A stretch of 62,000 bases of DNA from Symbiodinium natans (GCA_905221605.1 CAJNDS010001469.1:167501-229500), one strand, 5' to 3'; counted from the first letter of the stretch, positions 1-9,852 are shown. Notes: generated by a model from the sequence alone, not told the origin. Numbers and translations are program-made.

Positions 1-687
1 CTAAGGTGCACGAACTGCCGCGGCGATGGGCATTGGTCCTTGGTTCTGAGCACTTCGGCGTGGATGCAGCGGTCCGTGAAGCGTGCGACAAGTTGGTGAA
101 AATCCGGATGGCAAGTGGAGTGGACTCCCTGAACGCAACCCAGTTGCGGTCAGGCTTGAGGGTTTAGGGTTTAATTTGCATGTTGCAAAGGCTTGGCCTG
201 TTTGAGGGCAAGCTTGTATAAACTTGGGCCCTAAAGGGGTAGCTTGAGGTCCCAAGTATATAGCTATATAGGCACACGCATCCTTAGGGAACCTTGTATC
301 CTCAAGACAATATGGTGCATTGCAGCTGCCCCGTGCAACTTGCTCCAGGTGGTCACTTCGGGAGGGGTTCTTGTGCACGGATGTGTGGAGCGGGAAGCAA
401 GAGAACCTTGGTTGCCCAATTGTACCCTCTGCCTTTTTCATGCTTCAAGGTTCCCTTTTAAAGTAACCAACCCACAAATGGGTGCCCTTCTGCTGATGGT
501 TTCTGGCCACCAAGGAATAGCCTGCAACACTTAAGCTTCCTTCACCCGCTGTGGGGCCCGGACGCGGCCAGCGCTCCCCTGCACACGCCTTAGCTTCTGC
601 TTCCAGAACCAACGGCACATGAGGCCACACGCTGAAGGGCTGCGTGCGAGTCGGGAGGTCTTCGTGTTGTACCTGCGCACATACTGA
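1..687 (+). CDS. SpoU/TrmH-family RNA 2'-O-ribose methyltransferase, C-terminal part, three exons (5' end outside window)
   Basis: Proposed exons are 1-134, 349-396 and 607-687 (TGA). Exon 1 reads RWALVLGSEHFGVD and later KIRMASGVDSLN; these match the last two SpoU (SPOUT class) motifs, the GxE loop and the SLN loop that bind S-adenosylmethionine in the trefoil knot. Exon 2 begins VVTSGGVLVHG in phase 0, as expected after SLN. Both introns would be GC-AG: GCAACC at 135, and GCAAGA at 397 with a pyrimidine-rich acceptor ending at 606. Intron 1 holds a telomere heptamer and an IR-2 relic; intron 2 is mostly an IR-13 element. Family members methylate a ribose in tRNA or rRNA. Seen: motifs and phase agreement. 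Inferred: exact splice sites and exon 3. The canonical IPM of the SLN motif is IRM here. Confidence 0.7.
213..296. mobile_element. IR-2 element, 5' end missing
   Basis: Reads ACTTGGGCCCTAAAGGGG, then CCCAAGTATATAGCTATATAGG and a CATCCTTAGGG end. This is the inner arm and right end of the IR-2 family whose full copies are at 9735 and 29265. It lies in intron 1 of the methyltransferase gene. Confidence 0.6.
401..512. mobile_element. IR-13 element
   Basis: GTTGCCCAATTGTACCC, a central TTCAAGGTTCCCTTTTAAAG and GGGTGCCC...CCACCAAGG at the right. The same order recurs at 3164, 10370, 12475 and 42123. It nearly fills intron 2 of the methyltransferase gene. Confidence 0.6.
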
Positions 688-1560
688 AAGTTGGATGTCG
701 AACATCAAATGTGGAGAATGTCGGAAGAGTCGGCTGATGGGGCGCTCCAGAGCAAGAACCTCGGGTTGAGCATAGCCGTCATTCTCAGAATCTCAACGCA
801 TTGCCCTCCCTGTTCCTGCACTTGCGGTGCAAGCAGGCTGCTTGAGAACATTGTACTGCTATGTGCTTGCAGTCCACAAGAGATCCACAGCCTCTTGCGG
901 CAAAGTCCAAAAGGTCAACCCTGCAACAGCGTGCGAACTCCAGAAACCTGTGTAGGAAGTGCGTTCACAATCTTGCAGTCCTTGCAAAGAAAGGGCCCTG
1001 GCCTGATGTGCTGTAATGCTGTAATTACCTGGCTCCCCCCCCATTGTAGTTCCTTGCCAAGTTTTCTTGATATATGCAAACAGGTACTCAACAAAAGAAA
1101 TACAATTACAGCCCTAGGCAGATTCGTAATCCCTTCCCCCGCCCTAATATTATAGTCCACCCCCCCCCCCCCCCCCCCGGTAGTATGAAGACCCCCCCCC
1201 CCCAAAAAACAAAAAACCTGAAAGGGTTTTTAGTTTTAAGGGGGGTTCTCACCCGGCTGGGCTACAAGCGACCCGGTTGCAAAAAGGGGGGGGGGGGGTT
1301 CTTCGAACAAACAGCCCGTCCTTATTGTAGCTTGCTGGGAGACCCTAAGCCCAGGGACACAGGAACTTGAGTCTTGAGGTTTGGGCTTTCAGAATCAGGG
1401 TTCAGGTTTTTTGCTTCAGGCTTCCGACCCCCCGTACGGGATCGGGTTTTGGGGTCAGGGGGTTTCTAGTATCAGGGGTGTTCGAATATTAGGGGGAAGG
1501 GATTACTCTCCTGCCTGACAGACGATGGTATTCCGGGTCTAGAGCCATGGCTTTGGGCAA
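688..1560 (+). other. Unassigned stretch with long C and G homopolymers
   Basis: An open frame runs 691-1155, but nothing in it is recognisable and chance would give it. C runs at about 1158-1203 and a G run near 1288-1300 interrupt the sequence; the rest is degenerate telomere-like GGGTTT text. I see no supportable gene. Confidence 0.4.
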
Positions 1561-1566
1561 GCCTAC

Positions 1567-1678
1567 CCCAAAAAACCCAAAACCCCTTAATTCAGCAATA
1601 TATACCTTAATTCATGTCATAGACTATAGACTTAAGGTCTCTTCCGTATGTGGGGGGGGGTATATTGGGCTCTTGGGA
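1567..1678. mobile_element. IR-3 element, diverged
   Basis: CCCCTTAATTCAGCAATATATACCTTAA on the left and GTATATTGGGCTCTTGGG on the right match the IR-3 arms (AGAGCCCAATACCCCTTAA). The centre carries a G homopolymer. It immediately precedes the candidate exon at 1692. Confidence 0.6.
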
Positions 1679-1691
1679 GCCTATCATGAAG

Positions 1692-1777
1692 GAAGATGAC
1701 CACGATCACGCCATTGCGGCCAAACTCGCAGCGCGCTATGCCGCGGTGCGGGGCCCCGCCAGTCTGTCGGGCGGAAC
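1692..1777 (+). CDS. Candidate internal exon between two IR-3 elements
   Basis: Preceded by ...ATCATGAAG and followed by GCAAAG, a possible GC donor. The frame reads DDHDHAIAAKLAARYAAVRG, alanine-rich with few rare residues. It lies between IR-3 copies at 1567 and 1801, as if both flanking introns were built from that element. Function unknown. Confidence 0.4.
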
Positions 1778-1800
1778 GCAAAGAAGTCAGCATTCATTCA

Positions 1801-1909
1801 GAACAGAGCCTCTATACCCCTAATCAAGGAATATACCACAGTATAGCGGCCCTTAAGATGTTTTCAGGTACATTCCTTAAAACTAAGGGGCATACAGGGC
1901 TCTCTGTGG
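1801..1909. mobile_element. IR-3 element
   Basis: ACAGAGCCTCTATACCCCTAATCAAGGAATAT on the left, ATTCCTTAAAACTAAGGGGCATACAGGGCTCT on the right; imperfect inverted arms typical of IR-3. Confidence 0.6.
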
Positions 1910-2032
1910 ACACCTTATCATGTAATCATGTGCATGCACTTGTTTGCAGTCTACGAGGGTATACAGGGATGAATTTAGGTCTCCGTCACATTCCGTCTTC
2001 ATGGTCATCATCAGTCTTCAATGCCTGGTATC

Positions 2033-2126
2033 CCTAAGGATCCATGTACCTATATTATATTTATACATACATACTTGGGCCTGAAAGGGGTTCCTATACA
2101 GTAGATTTAGGGCATGGATCCTTAGG
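2033..2126. mobile_element. IR-2 element
   Basis: Ends CCCTAAGGATCCATGTACC and GGCATGGATCCTTAGGG; the middle CTTGGGCCTGAAAGGGGTTCC is the IR-2 core. Confidence 0.75.
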
Positions 2127-2529
2127 GTATAGGATCTTGGATTTTGCTCTTCCGCGGTCATGGACTCTTCACATTCTTGGGGTCAGGCGCCCTAAGCCAC
2201 GTAAACCCTACACCCTACCGGGGACCCTCTTGCCCCACAGTTTTATGGGTTATATATATATATATATATATATTTCTATACCTACCAATTCAGGGTAGCT
2301 ACTACTAAAATACTAAACTGTAGGTAAAATTCAGTCCCAGGTATAGACCCTTGTGGAGGTGAGCCTCTGTGTGGCTTTGATTCTCAGGCCGCTACGCTGG
2401 CTTACCGGAGCCATCGGCAACAAGACATGGAGGCAGCGTTTAGGGTTTAGGCGGTTAGGGGTTAGAGGTTAGGGGTTAGAGTTTGGGTTTTAGAGTTAAG
2501 GGTGTAGGGTCAAGGGTTAAGGGAAAAGG

Positions 2530-2700
2530 GTTTAATTCATACATGCGTATACAAACAAGCAAGTATATGTAGATATATATATATATAGAGATAGATAAAT
2601 ATAAATATAAATATGAATATAAATATAAATAGAAAGATAAATATAAATATAAATATAAATATAAATATATATATATATATATGTATTATGTGCGTGTAAC
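2530..2700. repeat. AT-rich microsatellite block (TATA and ATAAAT units)
   Basis: Long runs of TATATA and AAATATAAAT. They create artificial tyrosine/isoleucine-rich open frames on the minus strand that should not be read as genes. Confidence 0.9.
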
Positions 2701-2754
2701 CCCCTCCCCATGAACACACCCCTATAGTAAAACCCTCAACCCTGCCCTACACTC

Positions 2755-2864
2755 CCCAGAGAGCCCAATCCCCCTTAACTAAGGAATTATACCTTAAACC
2801 ATAAAGTATTCCTTAATATGACTTAAGGAATATTCCTTATTTAAGGGGTATTGGGCTCTTTGGG
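2755..2864. mobile_element. IR-3 element, near full length
   Basis: CCCAGAGAGCCCAATCCC to GGGTATTGGGCTCTTTGGG with inner CTTAACTAAGGAATTATACC and its inverse. About 110 bp. Confidence 0.8.
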
Positions 2865-2992
2865 TCTTTCATTCATTAAAAAACAATTCAAGCCCACAGT
2901 TGGGGCACAAGAATGGGTTGCCACTCCGGGTCTCTAATCCCAAGGTCAGAGGAGCCTACCTGAAGGCTCTACTTGCCCTTGATTTCCCTTTG

Positions 2993-3033
2993 TTTAGGGT
3001 TTAGGGTTTAGGGTTTAGGATTTAGGGTTTAGG
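2993..3033 (+). repeat. TTTAGGG array
   Basis: Five to six heptamers, one degenerate (TTTAGGA). G-rich strand on +. Confidence 0.95.
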
Positions 3034-3163
3034 GCTACTAGGACCTAGAGCAAGCCCTGAACCCCCTTTCTTTGGTGTTTAGGTTCCCTTCTAAGCACCT
3101 TGAAACCAAAAAGGGCACCCTGATTGCTCCCAGATTCCTCTTGGGTCTAGCTAGCCCTAAGCT

Positions 3164-3290
3164 TCGTATGTCTCCGAGAAAGTGGTAGGCCAGTCGTACC
3201 CTTTGCCCTTTTCTTGGTTCTAAGTTCCCTTGTAAAGAAACCACACAAAAAGAAGGGTGCTTTGGTTTAACACCCTACACCCCTAAACCC
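3164..3290. mobile_element. IR-13 element, diverged
   Basis: GTACCCTTTGCCC, TTCTAAGTTCCCTTGTAAAG and AGAAGGGTGC follow the IR-13 order seen at 10370. Confidence 0.45.
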
Positions 3291-3302
3291 CTAAGTTGCT
3301 GG

Positions 3303-3546
3303 GTTTTAGGGTTTTAGGGTTTTAGGGTTTAGGGTTTAGGGTTTAGGGTTTAGGGCTACTAAGAAAAAACGGCTCCGTGTGAGGACATGGTCGGCTCCAC
3401 CTCGGCCATCCGGCGTGCCTTCGAAGGCCCGCAGAATCAAGACCCAGTTCTGTGGTCTAGGGTTTAGGGTTTAGGGTTTAGGGGTTTCGGGTTTAGGGTT
3501 TAGGGTTTAGGGTTTCGGGTTTAGGGTTTAGGGTTTCGGGTTTAGG
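3303..3546 (+). repeat. TTTAGGG and TTTCGGG arrays around a unique island
   Basis: 3303-3355 and 3460-3546 are G-rich heptamer arrays; the second mixes TTTAGGG with a TTTCGGG variant. The island between them is the candidate exon at 3372. Confidence 0.9.
3372..3458 (+). CDS. Candidate exon between two telomere-type arrays
   Basis: One frame reads EDMVGSTSAIRRAFEGPQNQ and runs into the following heptamers. No family recognised; a chance frame cannot be excluded. Confidence 0.35.
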
Positions 3547-3659
3547 GGCGGTTTGGGGTTTTGGGCTTCAACAAGGAGGGTTTACAACAAACCGCTTCCC
3601 TGACCAAGGCCCTCCCACCACAGGGATGCTGGCGGGTTGGATGCCCAGGTAGATCCCCT

Positions 3660-3745
3660 TAGAAACCCTATAAACCCTAAACCCTATAAACCCTAAACCC
3701 TATAAACCCTAAACCCTATAAACCCTGAACCCTATAAACCCTAAA
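3660..3745 (-). repeat. CCCTATAAACCCTAAA variant array
   Basis: Alternating CCCTAAA and CCCTATAAA units, a locally homogenised variant of the telomere heptamer. Confidence 0.9.
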
Positions 3746-4359
3746 CCCTTAATGCAACAAATCAAGCGCAAGCTCGTCACTCGATGCAGGGAGGGTTCAG
3801 GCTGCCAGAGAGAGTTGGCAGGCTTTGTTTGGGGGGGGGTTTAGGTTCTGGAGAGTATTTTGTCGGGCTTTGGTGTTCTAGGGTTCATCTATGGTATAGT
3901 GCTTGGGCCAAAGAGCTTGAGTTTGAGGGCTTTCTAGTTTGGACTTCATATGGCAGTCTAGGCAAGAGTCGTTTTTGGGCTTTCTTAGGAAGTTAGAGCT
4001 GAGGGCCACAGACTGTCCAGGGGCTCATCAGCCTAAGTACGGGGGGTTTAGGGTGTAGGGTTTAGGGTTTAGGGCCTGAAACCTTCTCTGAAGGTTGGCT
4101 GGTGTCCTTGCCTGCCTTGTGCGAGCGTCAGCGCCGAAACCCTGCACCCAAAATCCTGCCTGCGCGTGCGCGAGTTGTGAGAGTCGAAAGCCCAAAAAAC
4201 GAAAGCTGACCGACTCACCAGGCACGCGCCTCTTCAAGCAGGCTCATGGTGAAGTGCAAGGCGCCCACCCCGAGCTCTGCCTTATCAGAACCCCCAACTT
4301 CAACTGAGGGTAATTGAGGGTACAAGGTTTTAACACCTGCCTTTTTTTTGGTATGTCAG

Positions 4360-4421
4360 CAAAGAAGCCCGTGCAGCAAGTTTGGGCTTACTTCCAAATC
4401 TCGGTGGCTGAACTTCCCAAG
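4360..4421 (+). CDS. Candidate exon directly upstream of an IR-1 element
   Basis: Acceptor TTTTTTTTGGTATGTCAG, frame KKPVQQVWAYFQISVAELPK, then AAG followed by GCTCTACTTGGAGG. The IR-1 element begins 6 bp after the exon end, which would be a GC donor. Product unknown. Confidence 0.4.
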
Positions 4422-4427
4422 GCTCTA

Positions 4428-4568
4428 CTTGGAGGTTCATGGTACTTACTAACCAACTATAACTGTACTTATAACTGTACTGACAACCATATTAGGGCAC
4501 TTAAGGGGCTTATAAGGTGGGTTAGAAGTAGAGTTACAATTGGTTAATAAGGACCATGAACCTCCAAG
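4428..4568. mobile_element. IR-1 element, full length (141 bp)
   Basis: Perfect outer arms CTTGGAGGTTCATGG at the left and CCATGAACCTCCAAG at the right, inner TAACCAACTATAACTGTAC and its inverse, and an ATTAGGGCACTTAAGGGGC core. TA often flanks IR-1 copies, suggesting a TA target site, although TA also extends the inverted repeat and is ambiguous. Confidence 0.85.
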
Positions 4569-4740
4569 CAACCTCTTTTTCTTCCTGAAGGGGCCCTGAA
4601 CCATGCCGCGACCTCTAAAAAACAGTCCCTTTCTCGGCACACCTGAGTTTCTGATGATTATGCAGGCCTAGACCACAAACACGACCCCAAACCGTGAGAT
4701 GCCAGGAGAGACCGGAGGGCCAGAAGCGACGACACTTTGG

Positions 4741-4783
4741 GGTTTGGGGTTTAGGGTTTAGGGTTTAGGGTTTAGGGTTTAGG
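4741..4783 (+). repeat. TTTAGGG array
   Basis: About six heptamers, first one TTTGGGG. Confidence 0.95.
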
Positions 4784-4797
4784 GCTCGTGAGCCCAG

Positions 4798-4927
4798 ACG
4801 TCCAACAGCGATGGCAGTTTCGCATCTCGCGAGCCCGGACGTCCAAGTTCGAGGACGGCGAACGCGGCTACGCCCGAGCCGAGGCGAGAGCGCGACTTTC
4901 GTCCAAAGTGCGAGCTATAGGAGAACA
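4798..4927 (+). CDS. Candidate arginine-rich exon
   Basis: After GCCCAG the frame runs open for more than 40 codons (WQFRISRARTSKFEDGERGY, then alanine/arginine-rich), GC-rich relative to its surroundings. No family recognised. It follows a telomere array. Confidence 0.4.
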
Positions 4928-5097
4928 ACACCATGGTCGCCCGCGCGGGCGCTAGCCACGCGCACACCGAGGTGACAGCGACCCACGTTGGAACCCGTAG
5001 TGTTGACGCACAGTTTGGACAGCAATCGAGCCCTGAACCCTGAACCGTGAGGCCTAGATGGCCACAGAAACCCTTTTGAGGGGCTTTGTGTGTGTAG

Positions 5098-5205
5098 CCC
5101 CAAGGGTCCACGTACCTCATTATTATATACTTGGGCCCTAAAGTCCCTGTATAGGGGGTACTTTAAGGCCCAAGTATGCAATAATTAGGTACATGGACCC
5201 AGGGT
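5098..5205. mobile_element. IR-2 element
   Basis: CCAAGGGTCCACGTACC to GGTACATGGACCCAGGG with the CTTGGGCCCTAAAG core. Confidence 0.75.
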
Positions 5206-5450
5206 AGGGTCTCTGGTTACTGAGGTGCATAGCTCCAGGTTATGCAGGGTTGGGCGTCAAGATGGAATTACACGCCGTGACTCGATCCTTTGCATGCCAG
5301 AGAGCCTCAACGCATTCTCTTTAGCTTGTTGTGGGATTCTGGTTGAGTCCGTCCGTGTTGGTTGGGCTCGGCTGCATTTTGCCACAGCTCAATGGAGCGG
5401 GGGCGGGTGGGAGGGGCAGGCGCGTGATACTTAGCATCATGTAAGGTATA

Positions 5451-5536
5451 TACCCAAAAGCCCAATAACCCTTTAACTAAGGAATGTATTCCTTAAATCA
5501 TTTCATGATTTAACGTCCAGTGGGTATTGGGCTTCA
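5451..5536. mobile_element. IR-3 element, shortened
   Basis: ACCCAAAAGCCCAATAACCCTTTAACTAAGG with a short right arm GTGGGTATTGGGCTT. Confidence 0.55.
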
Positions 5537-5571
5537 GTCGGGCTTTTCGGGTCTACTGAGCTTTGCCGCAG

Positions 5572-5653
5572 GAGTCACGGCTACTACGCCGGCGTCCGCC
5601 TGGACCCGGTGTGCGTGCTTGCTGCTGATCGACGACAGCATCCCCCACAACTT
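5572..5653 (+). CDS. Candidate exon
   Basis: Acceptor GCTTTGCCGCAG; frame SHGYYAGVRLDPVCVLAADR to a TAG formed at the telomere-like CTTTAGG. Unrecognised. Confidence 0.3.
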
Positions 5654-6244
5654 TAGGCTTTAGGGTTTCGGGTTTAGGCTCTGCTAAGCCCTAAACCCTA
5701 AACCCTAAACCCTAAACCCTTAACCCCGACAGTGTGCTCGACTGGTTCAGTTGCAGGGATGGCAGGCTTGCCTCGGCCAGAGAAGCCCAGCATTGCACCC
5801 AACCCGTTTAGGGTTTAGGGTTTAGGGTTTCGGGACAGAGGCTGATAAGCCCAAAATCGGCGAAACGAGATCGGCCAAGCAACCTTAGAAGCTCGAAGGT
5901 CGCATGGCCAAAAAGCCTTTCAGTCCGAAACGCAGCACCCGAAGTTTTGTGGTGTCTACCCATTGGCGTCGTCTCCGTCTGCTTAGCGTATACTCATAAA
6001 CATTGACAAGTGCAGGACTTACACATCCCCTGCAGACTATTTCAGAAGAGCATGTCGCAACTGAACCGTCTGGGTTTAGGGTTTAGGGTTCAGGGTCCTG
6101 CTGAACGAGAGAGAGAGAGAGAAACAATAACAAAAAAAGAGTGAGACAGAGAGAGAAATGAAAAAGAAAGCAAGGCAGAGAAAGAGAGAGAAAGATATAG
6201 AAAGAGAGGCGGGGGGGGGGGGGACCCGCGCAACAGCCAGCTGA

Positions 6245-6382
6245 GGGCTGCCAATTCTTGCTCATCCAGCGCAACCATGGCACATTCCTGCTACACATCG
6301 ACCCTGGGAGCCCTCTGCAACCGAACACCCCAGAGGCTGAACGCTGGCGCTCAAAAGGCCAACCCAGCTATCGGTCCTACCT
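6245..6382 (+). CDS. Candidate exon before a CCCTAAA array
   Basis: Forty-five codons open (FLLIQRNHGTFLLHIDPGSP near the start) up to the C-rich array at 6382. Unrecognised. A competing frame is also open. Confidence 0.35.
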
Positions 6383-6449
6383 AACCCTAAACCCTAAACC
6401 CTAAACCCTAAACCCTAAACCCTAAACCCTAAACCCTAAACCCTAAACC
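6382..6449 (-). repeat. CCCTAAA array, about nine units
   Basis: Perfect tandem heptamers, C-rich strand on +. Confidence 0.95.
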
Positions 6450-6651
6450 GGCCTGGAGCCTGAACCCTCGAAATACAGCCGGCCGATGTCGGGATGCTAT
6501 GGGTTCAGGGTTTAGGTGTTTAGGGGTTAGGGGTTTACAGTCCTGGCATGAAGCAGCTTCCAGGTTCAAAAGGGGTTTAGGGTTCAGGGTTGGGGGTTTA
6601 GGGTGTAGGGTTTAGGGTTTAGGGGGATGGGTGTTGGGTGTATACTTGCAG

Positions 6652-6703
6652 CCTAGGGGGAGTTCGCTACATGAAAGAAAGGAGCTGAAGGACATCATAG
6701 CAG
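6652..6703 (+). CDS. Candidate short exon with GT donor
   Basis: Acceptor GTATACTTGCAG, frame PRGSSLHERKELKDIIA, donor GTCTCT. Both sites and phase are clean, but the exon is short. Confidence 0.4.
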
Positions 6704-6780
6704 GTCTCTCCTGTCCAGATGCTTCTAGCCACTTTGCTGCGCCATTCCTTCATTGTACCTCCTACACCTTCATCATTCCT

Positions 6781-6890
6781 CTGTGGTGCTTTACCGTAAC
6801 TCTAGATCCTTGGCCTTTTTGGTGTTTATTCGGCTTCTTAATAAGGCAGCTAAGAAGTTTCATTTATAGCTACTCTCTTAAGTGCAAGCC
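6781..6890. mobile_element. IR-6 sequence, solo copy
   Basis: GTGGTGCTTTACCGTAACTC to TTAATAAGGCAGCTAAGAAGTTTCATTTATAGCTAC. A close copy lies inside an IR-4 element at 19283-19390, so this is a mobile unit able to insert into another element. Confidence 0.7.
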
Positions 6891-6954
6891 AGACCTATGC
6901 TGCGCCAGCCAAACTTCGCCCGAAAACACCTGGCTGCTCGCGTCCAGCAGTAGA

Positions 6955-7090
6955 CTTGGAGGTTCCATGGTACCTTGTTATCCCGAGCATACGACTGTAC
7001 TTAGAATTAGGGGTTTAGGGTTTTGGGTTTAGGGTTTAGGGTTTAGGGTTTAGGGATAACCAAGGCCCATATTAAGGGACCTTAAGAAGT
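6955..7090. mobile_element. IR-1 element interrupted by TTTAGGG heptamers
   Basis: Left arm CTTGGAGGTTCCATGGTACC and ACTGTACTTAGAATTAGG, then heptamers (about 7009-7056), then ATAACCAAGGCCCATATTAAGGG continuing the IR-1 core. The telomere tract sits in the middle of the element. Confidence 0.65.
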
Positions 7091-7180
7091 ACAGGACCTC
7101 TGGCAGCCCGGCGCGCAAAGCCACGCCAGCAAGGACCCGCCTCGATGTAGGGTGTAGGGTTTAGGGTTTAGGGTTTACGT

Positions 7181-7267
7181 AAGGATCCATGTGCATGCAG
7201 TATATGCTTGGGCCTTAGAGGGCTTGCTCTATAGTATCTTCTTGGGGCCGAAGTATATACTGTCTAG
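7181..7267. mobile_element. IR-2 element, right end lost
   Basis: AAGGATCCATGTGCATGCAG, CTTGGGCCTTAGAGGG and GGGGCCGAAGTATATACT match IR-2. Confidence 0.6.
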
Positions 7268-7611
7268 GCCAAACATCAAAACACTAACAAACCCTATATT
7301 ACCCTAAATACCCTGATATAGCCCGTGCTCCAACGACTCGGTGGGCCTCCTAAACCCTAAACCCTAAACCCCCAAGCCTTGCCGGCAAACCCTCAGCCTA
7401 CGATACCCTGCAACTACATCCCAAGAAGGAAGCCTCAGAAAGTTGAAGGCCAAGATGCGTCCACCTTTGAGGCTTTAGATTTTAGGGTTTAGGGTGCTCA
7501 CTAGTTAGTCTTTGCTCTTGAACAGGAACGTTCTCATCGTATCCCTGTAACTATCATGTGTATTGCAATCGTGTAGTAAGGCACAAGGAAGCCGACCTCT
7601 AGAAATATCGT

Positions 7612-7712
7612 CATACCAGGACGGGTGATTAAGCCCTATAACCCCTTAAACAGGCCCTTCATAGGGTTGATTATGGGGATCATAGGGCCCACTAGCCCAT
7701 CCTGATAACTTG
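7612..7712. mobile_element. IR-7 element, solo copy
   Basis: CCAGGACGGGTGATTAAGCC to CTAGCCCATCCTGATAAC. Its reverse complement matches 58275-58355, which lies inside an IR-4 element. Confidence 0.65.
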
Positions 7713-7958
7713 GCTTCTTGTCTTACCATTGATTTGCGAGGTTGGAAGAAGACAGAGAGAGAGAGAGAGTAGAAGAAGATGGTAGAGAGCTGACACAAGA
7801 AGGCACAAGTTTTGTAAGGATGAAATGAAGTGGCCACAAGCGAAGCCAAGTAACGCGTGAGGACAACTCACTAGCGAAGGAAGTGACGGAGGGAGGGAGG
7901 GAGGAGAGAGTGGTTGACAGAGATTACTTTGTAGGCAAAAGGCTGCTTTTGATTGCAG

Positions 7959-8144
7959 GAATCGAGCACGAGCAGCTCCCCCTTTGAACAATATGCTGGC
8001 ATAAATTCCAAAGATGTTAAAAATTTGTCAAACGACGAGTTCCATTTGACAGTGGGAGAGTTGGCTTCCCCGACATGCCCTGACGAGCGCCGGCTGCAAC
8101 ATGTTGTTGCTAGTGATGCTAGTCTACTGGTGCTTGCAAGTTAG
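7959..8144 (+). CDS. Candidate terminal exon, 61 codons plus stop
   Basis: Acceptor TTTTGATTGCAG, then an open frame to TAG: ESSTSSSPFEQYAGINSKDV, further FHLTVGELASPTCPDERRLQ. The span is long for chance and starts exactly at the acceptor. No family recognised; serine-rich start, soluble. Confidence 0.5.
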   Translation, partial: ESSTSSSPFEQYAGINSKDVKNLSNDEFHLTVGELASPTCPDERRLQHVVASDASLLVLAS

Positions 8145-8569
8145 GTACCTCGTATTCCCTATATAGCCCTACCTGCAGATCCCCGCGCTCCCACACTCGA
8201 GTTTAGTAGCCAAACTTTTCCGGAAAGTTCAAGAGCTCGAAACGACAACTCTGTCGGCTCGATAGGACGAAGGCCATAAGCCGCGGGCCAAGCTGTCCTT
8301 CGCAAGGCGGGGGAGAGAACTGTCAAGGCCATGTTGACTTTCTATGAACTTGTAATCTTTCGTTCTTTGCTAAAAGTCTTACGGAGACTGTGGCTTTGGG
8401 CATTCTTGTGAGCTTTCGGGCACGGTTAGGAGTCAGAAGCTTGGCTCCCTTCCAGTTCTTGTGCAGAAAAATATTGACGTGAACGGTAGCATTAATTATC
8501 GGACAGATTTGTGTCAGGGCCAGAAGCATCAACGTGTGACTCGCTCAATGCCGCAAGTGTTGCAGATTC

Positions 8570-8770
8570 ACTCTCTCACGGGCTTCTTTCTCTGTCGTCT
8601 CTTTCTCTATGTATATTATATATATATATATATATAAAAAACAATCTCTCTCTCCCTCTTTGTCTCCCGCTCCTCTGCCTCTCTATGTCTCGCTCCCTCT
8701 CCTCCCTCCCCTCCCGCTGCCTCCATCATCCTCCTTTCTTGCTGTTGTGCTGCCTTGCTCTCTCAAAAAA
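8570..8770. repeat. CT-rich and TA microsatellite block
   Basis: CTCTCT and TATATA runs around 8600-8770; leucine/serine-rich frames here are artefacts of low complexity. Confidence 0.85.
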
Positions 8771-8902
8771 ATGAACAGCAGTACCTGGCAGCACCCACAG
8801 GACAAGCCTCGCGGGATTTGAAATGTTGATCTGCATCGGCCGCATCGCCATGATAGCATGAAGGAGGTTAGGCCGCAAAAGCTCATGGGCTGCAAACCCT
8901 CC

Positions 8903-8952
8903 CTAAACCCTAAACCCTAAACCCTAAACCCTAAACCCTAAACCCTAAACCC
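8903..8952 (-). repeat. CCCTAAA array
   Basis: About seven tandem heptamers. Confidence 0.95.
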
Positions 8953-9022
8953 ACCAGCAGAGAAGCAAGATCAAAACTTCAGGTTGAGCTTCCTTCCGCG
9001 CGCGCTTGAAAACTTCAATGCA

Positions 9023-9158
9023 TGGAGGTACATGGTACTTGTTAACGCAAGTATAACTGTACGTATACCCAGATTAAACCATTGTGAGGGCGTTTAAGGG
9101 GCTTATAAGGGGTTATAAGTACAGCCATAGCTGGGCTATATGTACCATGAACTTCTGT
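9023..9158. mobile_element. IR-1 element, diverged
   Basis: TGGAGGTACATGGTACTTG to ATGTACCATGAACTTC with the GCGTTTAAGGGGCTTATAAG core. Confidence 0.65.
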
Positions 9159-9190
9159 AGAGATTACAGGGGGAGGTAAGTGCCAGGCAG

Positions 9191-9252
9191 ACCGGCCTCC
9201 GCGACCCTGACCCAGTCCGAGCGATCAACCACTCCGAGCATCCTGGCTGGGG
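9191..9252 (+). CDS. Candidate exon between two IR-1 elements
   Basis: Acceptor GTGCCAGGCAG, frame TGLRDPDPVRAINHSEHPGW, ending at GGGTTTATAGGG (possible GT donor). IR-1 copies lie at 9023 and 9265. Unrecognised. Confidence 0.4.
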
Positions 9253-9264
9253 TTTATAGGGTTA

Positions 9265-9356
9265 CCTGGAGGTTCATGGTACTTATTGCCTGTACTTATA
9301 CCTGTACTGTACTGATAAGCATATTAGGGCACTTAAGGGGCTTCTAAGAGGGTTAC
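9265..9356. mobile_element. IR-1 element cut off at telomere-like sequence
   Basis: CCTGGAGGTTCATGGTACTT to GGGGCTTCTAAGAGGGTTA, then TTTAGG heptamers replace the right arm. Confidence 0.65.
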
Positions 9357-9621
9357 CCTTAGGGGTTTAGGCTTTAGGGCCTCTTATCGGCACCGTCTTT
9401 ACGTCCAGGGTAGCTTGAAACCTGCGGCTTGCAGGACAGAGTCTTTGTATTCAAGTCTCTCTAAGTCAACAAGAAGCCCAAGAGAGGGCAAAGACTGCGA
9501 CAACTGTGCAGGACTGTGTTAGCTCCCGGTAGGCCCGTCGCCGCTGAACCACATCGTTCGCATTCGTCTAGAAGCACGAAGGGGTTCGCGCCGCACGACC
9601 GCTGAGAGGACGAAGGAGGGG

Positions 9622-9655
<34 letters not shown>

Positions 9656-9734
9656 AGAGAGAGAGAGAGAGCACGAGCTAGAGCTAGAGCATATGCACAT
9701 ACCATGAGATCCAGTGGGTCTTGAGGCAAGAAAA

Positions 9735-9852
9735 CCCTAAGGATCCATGTACCTGTATAGTATATACTTGGGCCCTGAAGCTACTATATAGGAACCCCTT
9801 TTAAGGCCCACTAAGGCTCAAGTACCTACCGTATAGGTGCATGGATCTTTTG
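9735..9852. mobile_element. IR-2 element, full length
   Basis: CCCTAAGGATCCATGTACC to GGTGCATGGATCTTTTGG; inner GGGCCCTGAAGCTACTATAT and its partner. Confidence 0.8.

Noticed and set aside
9541-9610. Minus-strand frame NPFVLLDECERCG resembling a Walker B / AAA+ ATPase motif
   Set aside because: No neighbouring Walker A or sensor motif on the minus strand, other frames equally open, and all better exons are on the + strand.
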